A stretch of DNA of 64,000 nt, from assembly GCF_000226115.1 (NCBI RefSeq), contig NC_016460.1, forward strand, positions 4,402,001 through 4,466,000, written 5' to 3'. The stretch is from Thermothielavioides terrestris NRRL 8126 (lineage: Eukaryota > Ascomycota > Sordariomycetes > Sordariales > Chaetomiaceae). The notes beneath the pieces are model-generated. The model worked only from the letters and a program-made list of their open reading frames with translations, ran no database searches and was not told the DNA's origin. A program made the position numbers and the translations under genes. Positions 57,000-64,000 of the stretch are shown one piece after another (the stretch's first letter is position 1; each line of letters starts with the position of its first letter).

Positions 57000-57380
57000 T
57001 TAGTCAAGGCCAATTCGGTCGGTGTAGCTCGTCCACTGTCCTGACTGCCCCCCTCCCACCCTCGGGCCCAGAGCTGCGAGCAGTTATATCTCCCTGAGCA
57101 CCAGGAGTGCTGGAATGTGCAGCAAGCAAAGTAACGTCCCCCTTTGCCTCTCCCACACCAAAGGTGGCCTCCTTGTTGAGCGGGCGGTCCACGCCGTAGC
57201 ACCTGAGCAGGTGCTCCCGTCCGGGGATCTCGTACTCGTAACGTCGCTTCGTCCTCGCGGACGGGGATGACCCTACCGAACAAAGCCACCTTGTCCTCCA
57301 CCTCGAAGCGACTCGGCCGTCTCTGTATCTCACGCTCCGCGAGCGTAGGGCTCGAGGGAGGGAACGGAGGGGGCGGTCGG
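57000..57380 (-). pseudogene. Frameshifted gene fragment (unidentified)
   Basis: On the minus strand one frame reads FEVEDKVALFGRVIPVREDEA (split here as FEVEDKVALFG and RVIPVREDEA) from about 57310 down to 57250. The protein-like reading then continues in another frame as RYEYEIPGREHLLRCYGVDR and LNKEATFGVGEAKGDVTLLA down to about 57110. The jump falls near 57240-57255. No splice consensus explains it, so a one-base frameshift in a former gene is likely. The family is not recognised, and upstream and downstream parts are not evident. Confidence 0.35.
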
Positions 57381-58503
57381 GAGAGTTGGACTCGCCGTTC
57401 ATGGCCCAGACCGCTGCGACACCGGTGAGCGCCCAGGAAGATGCTTTGCCTCGGGGGAAGTGCGCGCGAAGCGTTCGGGGGCTGGCAGAGGCGGCTGGTG
57501 CAAGTTCGGCTGGGCTTTGGCGGAATCCGGAGTGGCCATGGCGGATGGGGGGCGTGGGAGTCGGGAATCTCGATTGAGGACGAATGTCGGTGTCCTCTTC
57601 GCGCACAAGACTTGGCAGACAACGGTGCGGCTTCGCAAACGGAGGGGTACGGTGGCTCGATCCTGTTCCGATACCTCAGTGTTTCCGCTCACACGAGCGA
57701 CCAAGGAGCGGACAGGGACGCAGAGTGCACGGTAGGGGAGCGATATATCAGCACTGTGCGGCGGGAGATTGCGGGCTCAGGGCCTTGGCTCGAAGAAGAT
57801 GTTTACAGTGTTACCGTTCCGCTGGATTGCGTCAACATTGCTTTGGGAAACAGAAAGTGGCTTGGAGTTTATCGGGACGAGGATGGAGGCCTTTGGGAAG
57901 GATGGATACCTACACGGGTTCCTGTTACTTGAGCACGAGGACTGGGGTAATTTGCCCCGATGATCGATTGCTGCCCAAACGCCGAGCTTGATTATTTCTC
58001 TTTGGGTCCGAAACGCCACGGTCCCTCGTCTCCAGCAATTGCGAGCCCCCCCCCTCCCCCCCCCCCCCCCCCCCCCCCCCGGGCCTCCAAGATGCAGCGG
58101 GTGGGTGATCCCAGGTCCGGTCACCGTCACCGGTCGTGTCAGAGCGCAAGTCTGAGTCTAAACCCGGGTCCGAGGCGAGACCGCCTCTGCCGTTTGATGC
58201 TCAGTTAGCGTTTTCCGCAGGTAAACCCGAGTGCTGCCAAGTCAGTCACTAATTAACATTAATCCCGGAGAAAGGGGCTGATCACCAGGGTCAGCTTCAC
58301 ATCCCTTGCTGTCTTCCAACCAACGACTGCTGTTGGTATTCATTGTCGTTCAGTCTCTTAATTATCTTTTAAAAACTACCAGCTCTGAACTCTTCAGAGC
58401 AGACATTGTACTTTTTTTATTTGCATGCAAAAACTCTGGCGTGTTGATGAGTGTAACAAAGCGAAAGCTGCGCGGAATATTAAAACCAGAAGTATCGCAG
58501 CGC
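57381..58503. other. Intergenic stretch with poly-C tract
   Basis: A 163-codon plus-strand frame at 57441-57932 overlaps the minus-strand fragment's neighbourhood and has no recognisable content beyond a Trp/Gly-rich end, so I do not call it. A C9-T-C25 tract occupies 58046-58080. The last 200 bp are the 3' flank of the mannosyl-3-phosphoglycerate synthase gene. Confidence 0.4.
58046..58080. repeat. poly-C tract (C9 T C25)
   Basis: A run of 35 bases broken by one T, directly followed by GGGCC. It is the longest homopolymer-type tract in the window. Confidence 0.85.
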
Positions 58504-59997
58504 TCACTCCCGGTGCACATCCCCATTCACCTCCTGCCCGACAGCGGCATCCACCAAGCCAAACGCGCTGAGCGTCTGCCCTTCCTTGCCACCCGTTGTC
58601 GATTTCAACAACAGTTCCCTGACAAACACAGCCATATCGAGGTCCTCCAGCGCGGGGTATATCCTGGGACAGGGCAGGGCGCCGTCGGCGAAGCGGACCA
58701 TCTCCTCGCGCAGCTCGGCGATGGCGCCGCCGCCGCCGTCATTGTCCTTCTCCTTGTCCCTGTCCCTGTCCCTGTCCCTGTCCTCGTCGGGCGCCGAGCG
58801 GTACGCGGCCAGGCCGTGGTAGATGCAGCCCAGGCCGGCGGCCCACATGCCGCGGATGTGGTGCTCGTCCGAGGCGCGGTGGAAGTGCGGGTTGATGGTG
58901 CGCACCTGGAGCACGCTGACCGGTCGGTCGAGCGCACGGGGCGGCCGGTCGGGGGCGGGCTTGCGGTGATTGGTGGGTAGGACTGTGCTGCGGTTGTCGT
59001 CGTTCTTCTTATTGCCGATTGTGCGGCCGTTCGTCTGGCCCGGCGGCTCCGGCTCCGGTTCCGAGAGCGGCAGGAGATGTCCCCGCTCGAGCAGGTCGAC
59101 GAAGTGAAACGGCTCGATGGCGTAGCCGGCGGCGATCCGGAGCTTGAGCGCCAGGCCCATGGTCATGGCGTGCTCGCCGGCGTTGGCCGTCGTGACGAAA
59201 GGACATTCAGCGTCGGCGCCGAGGGCCGTCGCTGCTGACGGCCGGCCCCGGCTCGCAGCAAAAACGCGGTTCAGCCACGGGTTGACGATGCGCGAACACC
59301 TGCCCTCGGCCACGTTCTCGTAGCGGCCGTCCTGGCGCAGCTTGGGCTTGGACGCCCACTTCAGGCGCACCATGGTGTGCTCGATCTCGGGGTCGCGCGA
59401 CATGGCGAAGCCGGCGGCAAAGGCCCTGCAGTACTCGTTGACGGACCCGGCGTTGAAGTTGTCGGCGTCGACGAAGCCGATGTAGCGCCGCTCGGGGCAG
59501 AGGGCTGCGGCAAGCGCGATGCCGAGCAGCATGCCCTCTCCCTTGCCGTGCTGTATGGTGCCGTCGGTCGGGTCCAGCAGCTCCGGCAGGCCAGCCGCCC
59601 GGAATGCAGCGGCCGCTCGGGCGTCCTTCTGGTGGATGGCGACCACCTGTCTTCCGTAGCCGCCGAATTCCTCGAGCATCGCTACCTGCTGGAGGTAGGG
59701 GTCGGCAGACGGCCGCCGGGGGCAGTTGGAGACGAGGATGACCACGCAGGGGGCGGGGATGGCGGAGATGACGTCCCGGACGACGGAGAGCTCCTCGTCC
59801 TTGCTGGGGACGACCACGGCCATGTTCGACAAGACGTGGCCCAGCGTCTCGTCGGAGAAGCAGATGGTGCTCTTCCCGGCAGCGCTGTTCGTGGTTGGCT
59901 GGCCCTCGCGGTAGGCGTCGAGTTCGACGACGCGAACCTCCTCGGCGATGCGCAGCAAGCCGAAGTTGTGGCTTCTGGAGGGAGCCGTCAGTCGCAT
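58504..59997 (-). CDS. Mannosyl-3-phosphoglycerate synthase
   Basis: This enzyme (GT55 family) transfers mannose from GDP-mannose to 3-phosphoglycerate, giving mannosyl-3-phosphoglycerate, the precursor of the compatible solute mannosylglycerate. It is best known from thermophilic archaea and bacteria and is also present in some filamentous fungi. The protein of 497 aa starts at 59997. That start is chosen because MRLTAPSRSHNFGLLRI is the expected beginning of the family. The frame is open to an ATG at 60189, adding 64 Ser/Pro/Arg-rich residues. Marks are NMAVVVPSKDEELSVV (59-74), CVVILVSNCPR (84-94), IQHGKGEGMLLGIALA (148-163), the metal-binding D-A-D in GFVDADNF (177-179) and AGYAIEPFHFVDLLE. 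A low-complexity insertion (EPEPEPPGQ to PDRPP) and a DRDRDRDRDKEK run coded by TGTCCC repeats are fungal additions. No partner phosphatase gene is seen. Confidence 0.9.
   Translation of the reverse strand: MRLTAPSRSHNFGLLRIAEEVRVVELDAYREGQPTTNSAAGKSTICFSDETLGHVLSNMAVVVPSKDEELSVVRDVISAIPAPCVVILVSNCPRRPSADPYLQQVAMLEEFGGYGRQVVAIHQKDARAAAAFRAAGLPELLDPTDGTIQHGKGEGMLLGIALAAALCPERRYIGFVDADNFNAGSVNEYCRAFAAGFAMSRDPEIEHTMVRLKWASKPKLRQDGRYENVAEGRCSRIVNPWLNRVFAASRGRPSAATALGADAECPFVTTANAGEHAMTMGLALKLRIAAGYAIEPFHFVDLLERGHLLPLSEPEPEPPGQTNGRTIGNKKNDDNRSTVLPTNHRKPAPDRPPRALDRPVSVLQVRTINPHFHRASDEHHIRGMWAAGLGCIYHGLAAYRSAPDEDRDRDRDRDKEKDNDGGGGAIAELREEMVRFADGALPCPRIYPALEDLDMAVFVRELLLKSTTGGKEGQTLSAFGLVDAAVGQEVNGDVHRE
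58750..58785. repeat. TCCCTG hexamer repeat within the coding region
   Basis: Five to six units of TCCCTG (CAGGGA on the coding strand) encode the Asp-Arg run of the synthase. Length variation here would stay in frame. Confidence 0.8.
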
Positions 59998-60189
59998 CTT
60001 GCCGGACCGTGTTGCAGAAGGTCTTGTTCGGTAGCGGTAGCATTGGTTCCCGAGCCCGGGCCGGTTGAAAGGTGCGGTCCGAGCAGTGTGTGCCAGGCTG
60101 GGGATTTGCGGGAAGGAGGATGACGATGGCGCCCATGTTGGCCCGGCGTGGCTTGCTGGCAGAGGCGAGCTCAAGAGGGTGGCTGACAT

Positions 60190-61741
60190 GGCGGCGGCGG
60201 TTCAGACGAGAGGCTGAAAATGAAATGGCGACGAGGAGGAAGAAAGAAAGAAAGAAAGAGAGAGAAAGCCAGGGGCGGCCACATCGCCGTCACCTCCTGG
60301 CCGTCGGTCCCAAGCAGAGCCAACAGAAAGGCACACGACAGTCCGGCTGCATGACTGCGGCACAAAGCCACGGGCAAGCCGTCCCAAGGCTGGAGCAAAA
60401 CGGGGGCCGCACGACAGCAGTGCGAAAAGCCGCACGCGAGCAAGCGGCCGCCCGATTTATCCTGATGTCGGCGGACCCGTGGCGGCGGCACGCTAGCAAG
60501 CTTGGCTGCAGCAGCCCAGCCACGATTCCTGACTTCCCAGACTTTTTTTTCCAGAATTTCCTGGCTTGCTTTACGGCGCTTTGCGCGGGAAAGTGAGCCT
60601 GGCCGTTCCTGTGAGCTCTGTGTTTGGACTGCGCTGGGGGACTGCGCTGGGCTGGCTGGCCGTCTTCGGAGGCTCATTGGCTCAACGCTGACGTCGCTGA
60701 GTGCCACGGCTGCACCAGCTGCGGCAGTATTATAACTAATTTATCTGGCCATCTACATACACACAGTGCCACGAAATCGCAGTCCGCGCTGCCTGGTGGG
60801 ATCAAGGGTCGAACCATTTGGCCCCCTTTGGCCCGTTTGGCCCAGTTCGACGCGGGGCCGAACCGCTGCGGGGCATGTTCTGATGTTCAGTTGAACTTGG
60901 TGTTCAGGGTCTAACTCGAGATGGAGCATCCCGGTCTCTGCGAGCCCCACAGGATTGCCCAGACAGGCCAGGTGCAGCAGCGTGCATGCCACCCCATTCC
61001 CCATTCTTCGACCATCAAGGAGTCCAGACCGGCAGGAGCTGCTCACAACGAGTGTACACAGTATCACGTCGCACACGGCTCTGCGTACTGCCAAGTGGTT
61101 GTCAGCGTCGGTGGGAAGGTGGGCAGAGGCGGGATTTTCCTATGGGTTTCCCGGTGTCCCTCCTCAGAAGAGAACGGGCTGGCAGGCTTACACACACGAC
61201 AAGAGCTACACTAAATAATAACTGCAGAGGCAGCAGGGTTAGGGCTGTTGGGTCAGGCGACGTCGATGCAAGATCGCCGATGAATCGGTCGCGTGCCAAG
61301 CCGGCTCCGGAGCGACTTGCTGCCCAATAACAGCGCGAGCCAAAAGCCACAGTGGGCCGCAGGGCGCCGCTGTGGGGCGCTCGGGGGAATCTTTGGGAGA
61401 AACGGCCGGGTCGGCCCCGCTCGGCGCAACAGCACCCCCGGAGGCGCACGGCAGCGCACGGCAGCACTCGGCAGCACTGGTCAGCCCGCCGGCCGTGGCG
61501 TCCATTGCGCCGCCGATTTTGTAGCGGGCACTGCCCCGACATTCGTCATGTCTGGCGCGGCAGAGGAAAGGATGGCGCGGGCGAGGATGGACATAAAAGG
61601 CGGCGTCACCCATTCCCGCTCCCACTTCCATGCAGCAGACCACACCACACCAGCCGTCTTGGAAGCAACAGTTCCCATTCAAAGAACAAGCCATCGCCAT
61701 CACCACTTTCGCTCACCCTCCAACATCCCACAGACATCACC
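60190..61741. other. Divergent promoter region, no gene seen
   Basis: The synthase and the NAD(P)-binding gene are transcribed away from each other. GAAA/GAGA simple sequence lies at 60237-60267, which is 48-78 bp from the outer ATG of the synthase frame. A TATA-like CATAAAAGG stands at 61592-61600, about 140 bp before the ATG at 61742. The GGCAGC(A/G)C repeats near 61450-61475 are short and tandem. No coding frame is credible. Confidence 0.5.
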
Positions 61742-62656
61742 ATGACCACCACCACCACCACCACCACACCGAAAACGAAAACAATCCTCTTCCTCGGCGC
61801 CACCGGCGGCGTGGCCCTCGCAACCCTCCGCCGCGCCCTGGCCGCCGGCCACACCTGCATCGCCCTCTGCCGCACGCCCGCCAAGCTGACCGCCTGCTTC
61901 CCCGACAACACGCCCCCGGCCAACCTGCGCCTCGTCCAGGGCGACGCCCACGACGCGTCCACTCTCGAGCGCTGCCTGCTCCTGCCCCCGGCGGACGCGG
62001 ATGCGGAGAACAACGGCAACAGCAACGGCCCCGTCGCCGTCGTCGACGCCATCGTCTTCTCCATCGGCGCCCGGCCCACCCTGCGCGGCATCTCCGACCC
62101 GCACGTGTGCGAGGCCGGCATGCGCGCCCTGCTCGACGCCCTGCGCCGCTGTCGCGCCCGGGCCAACTCCAACTCCACATGGACGCCCCCTCGCCTGGTG
62201 GTCGTCAGCACGACCGGCATCAGCGCCCACCAGCGCGACGTGCCGCTGCCCATGCTGCCGCTGTACAGGCTGCTGCTGCACACGGCGCACGAGGACAAGC
62301 GGGCCATGGAGCGGCTCGTCATGGACACCACTGCGACGACGACGACGAGGACGAGGAGGAGCAGCGCGAGAGGGGAGGAAGAAGAAGAACCGCAGGCGGA
62401 AGAAGGGGATGGACCGGAGGACAACGACCGGCCGCTGGTCGACTGGACCCTCGTGCGCGGCAGTCTCTACACCGACGGGCCCGCCACCGAGGGGCGCGTC
62501 AGAGTCGGCATGGAGGATCCCGTCCGCGGCGTCGTGCACAGCCGCGCCGTCGGGTACACCATCAGCCGCGAGGACGTGGGCAAGTGGGTGTGGGAGAACT
62601 GCCTTTGCGCGGATGACGGCAAGTGGGTGGGCAAGGCGGCGACGATTACTTACTAG
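61742..62656 (+). CDS. NAD(P)-binding Rossmann-fold protein (NmrA/atypical SDR type)
   Basis: A 304-aa intronless protein starting at 61742 after a run of ACC triplets that codes for eight Thr. The Rossmann mark TILFLGATGGVALATLRRAL gives G-A-T-G-G at residues 19-23, followed by HTCIALCRTPAKL, LRLVQGDAHD (adenine-ribose side), AIVFSIGARPTL and RLVVVSTTGIS. This is the pattern of atypical short-chain dehydrogenase or NAD(P)H-binding regulators that often lack catalytic Tyr-Lys. WTLVRGSLYTDGPA and YTISREDVGKWVWENCL complete the fold. An acidic/basic low-complexity insert (residues 195-235) is unlike the family core. The earlier in-frame ATG at 61352 would add unrelated sequence. The substrate is unknown. 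Confidence 0.85.
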   Translation: MTTTTTTTTPKTKTILFLGATGGVALATLRRALAAGHTCIALCRTPAKLTACFPDNTPPANLRLVQGDAHDASTLERCLLLPPADADAENNGNSNGPVAVVDAIVFSIGARPTLRGISDPHVCEAGMRALLDALRRCRARANSNSTWTPPRLVVVSTTGISAHQRDVPLPMLPLYRLLLHTAHEDKRAMERLVMDTTATTTTRTRRSSARGEEEEEPQAEEGDGPEDNDRPLVDWTLVRGSLYTDGPATEGRVRVGMEDPVRGVVHSRAVGYTISREDVGKWVWENCLCADDGKWVGKAATITY

Positions 62657-62659
62657 CTG

Positions 62660-62687
62660 TTTTTTTTTTTTTTTTTTTTTTTTTTTT
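62660..62687. repeat. poly-T homopolymer (28 nt) after the stop codon
   Basis: The run begins 4 bp after the TAG of the NAD(P)-binding gene, so it lies in its 3' untranslated region. Confidence 0.85.
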
Positions 62688-62880
62688 CTCTTCCCTCTTT
62701 CCCATTCCCCTTTCTGTCGCTCTTGACTGTACTTTTGCGTTTGATTAGATGGTTGTGTTGTTGTTCAGTTCTCTGCATTACTGACGTTAATCATTACGAA
62801 CTTATAACTTAAAAATCAGTCACGTCTCCAGTGACATAACTCATCTTCGCGTTTTCCACATCACCCCGTACTATCCCCAC

Positions 62881-64000
62881 CTAGCCCGATCCGCCCCAGT
62901 CCTCCGGCATCAGCCCGTCTCCGCCCTGCGCACCGCCCTCCCTCTCGCACAACCACACCCTCACCCCGCCCTCCGCCCCCGTCCCATCGCTCTCACAAAC
63001 CATGCCGGCCCGCACCACGCCCCTCCCCCTCCTCCACTCGGCCACCCGCTCCCTCACCGCCCTCACCAGCGCCGCCACCTTGCCCAGCACAGGCTGCTCG
63101 CTGTGCTCCCAGGCGCACAGCTCGCCGCCCACGTCGCGCACCACCGTCCCCGTCCCCGTCCCCGTCCCCGTCCCCGTCGCCGCTGCCCCTTCCGCTTCCG
63201 CTTCCCCGCGGCGAGGCCGGAACAAAAACACCCCGCCCTCGTGCCGCGCCTCGTACAGCTGCGCCCGCCGCGCAAAGTACACTTGCGCCAGCGCGGTGAG
63301 CGGTCGCGGCCCCACCGTGCGCGCGTTGTATGTTTTGATTTCCACTAGCCAGGACGGGGGGATGGGGCGGCCGGCGTGGTGGATTAGGAGGGTTGGGCTG
63401 GTTGCGGTTGTTCTTGTTTCTGTTGTTGTTGTTGGTGGTGGTGTTTTGGAGAGGGTGGGGGTGGTTGCTGTTTTCTTAGGCAAGGTGGTGGTGGTGGTGG
63501 CGGCAGCGGCGAAGGCTTTGCTGTCGCCCGGGTCGTCGAGCGTGAGGGCCGCGAAGCCGGAGATGTGGGTTGAGGCGGCGCGCTTCTTCTGCCGGGGCGG
63601 CGGCCGGCCGCGGAGGCGTGCCTGGTTGTGCTTGCTGCCGCATCTGGCTGGCGCCGCTGGCTGCGACTGGGTCTGCGATTGGGGCGGCGGCGGCGGCCGG
63701 GCGTGGTCGTCGCCGTTGCAGGAATAGGCGTCCACCTCGGACTGGACGACGTACTGCAGCCCGCCGAAGCGGTAGGCCACGACGCGGTGGTGGCTGGCGC
63801 TATGCCGCAGCACCGGGTCCTCTTCGGCGCCATGCCGGCACGTCTCCCGCTCGAAGCCACCGCCGTAACCCGGGCGGAACGCCAGCGCCGGGTCGTCGCT
63901 CCATCGCGAGAGCAGCAGGGTGCGCCCCCGCAGCTCCAGCTCGAATCGCATCGCCTGCCAGCTCGTATTTCGAAGCATCTCGTACAGCTTGCTCAGGTTG
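62881..64000 (-). CDS. Conserved fungal protein, 5' end beyond the window (partial)
   Basis: The frame is open from the window edge down to the stop at 62881-62883. The first ATG inside (63978) is unlikely to be the start because the upstream codons (NLSKLYE) continue the same helix. The N-terminal part seen, MRFELELRGRTLLLSRWSDD then GFERETCRHG, SASHHRVVAYRFGGLQYVV and SEVDAY, resembles a fungal family often labelled, probably wrongly, geranylgeranyl pyrophosphate synthetase. No prenyltransferase Asp-rich motif is present. A second conserved part, SWLVEIKTYNARTVGPRPLT then LAQVYFARRAQLYEARH, follows a Pro/Thr-rich linker. TGTGTG runs from GTCCCC repeats (about 63146-63178) are low-complexity. 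Function is unknown. Confidence 0.75.
   Translation of the reverse strand, partial: NLSKLYEMLRNTSWQAMRFELELRGRTLLLSRWSDDPALAFRPGYGGGFERETCRHGAEEDPVLRHSASHHRVVAYRFGGLQYVVQSEVDAYSCNGDDHARPPPPPQSQTQSQPAAPARCGSKHNQARLRGRPPPRQKKRAASTHISGFAALTLDDPGDSKAFAAAATTTTTLPKKTATTPTLSKTPPPTTTTETRTTATSPTLLIHHAGRPIPPSWLVEIKTYNARTVGPRPLTALAQVYFARRAQLYEARHEGGVFLFRPRRGEAEAEGAAATGTGTGTGTGTVVRDVGGELCAWEHSEQPVLGKVAALVRAVRERVAEWRRGRGVVRAGMVCESDGTGAEGGVRVWLCEREGGAQGGDGLMPEDWGGSG

Overview
The window reads as filamentous ascomycete nuclear DNA, most likely a Sordariomycete near the Sordariales. The basis is intron-split, GC-rich genes with 55-160 nt GT-AG introns, a tRNA-Ala with a canonical 3'-of-anticodon intron, fungal-type protein families (OPT transporter, Ure2-like GST, Clr5/ankyrin protein, HET-like remnant), and two AT-rich blocks with the scars of repeat-induced point mutation (RIP). 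The species call is inference from style, not from a marker gene.

Layout. 1-9960 is an RIP-mutated block. It holds one complete but dead Ty3/gypsy chromovirus on the minus strand (2394-9954), bounded by 260-bp LTRs and a perfect 5-bp target duplication. 9960-12420 has no recognisable gene but carries small repeats and a Helitron-like 3' end. 12421-15319 is an oligopeptide transporter. 15320-17241 shows no gene. 17242-25600 is a second RIP-mutated chromovirus, on the plus strand, with 218-bp LTRs. 25601-64000 is a gene-bearing stretch with wide intergenic gaps. In order it holds: a low-complexity protein with a large CAA/CAG repeat (28680), OHCU decarboxylase of the uric acid pathway (31090), an aldo/keto reductase (32907), a DUF2235 hydrolase with a doubtful splice junction (35099), a Clr5/ankyrin protein (40714), a HET-like gene remnant (about 44240), tRNA-Ala (44930), a secreted beta-propeller protein (45196, minus), a Ure2-like GST (47037), a small Cys-rich protein (52248, minus), two frameshifted gene remnants (about 55.7 and 57.2 kb), mannosyl-3-phosphoglycerate synthase (58504, minus), an NAD(P)-binding protein (61742), and the 3' part of a gene that runs off the end (62881, minus).

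Two copies of a roughly 0.4-kb non-autonomous DNA transposon (27565 and 39124) share long terminal inverted repeats and a core of degenerate TTAGGG-like units. Each copy is flanked by its own perfect 8-bp target duplication. I did not recognise this family and regard it as the most distinctive item here.

The genes do not form an evident cluster. They look like independently transcribed housekeeping and accessory genes set between transposon-rich blocks. Coordinates of spliced genes were derived by reading frames and splice consensus by eye. No database search was run.
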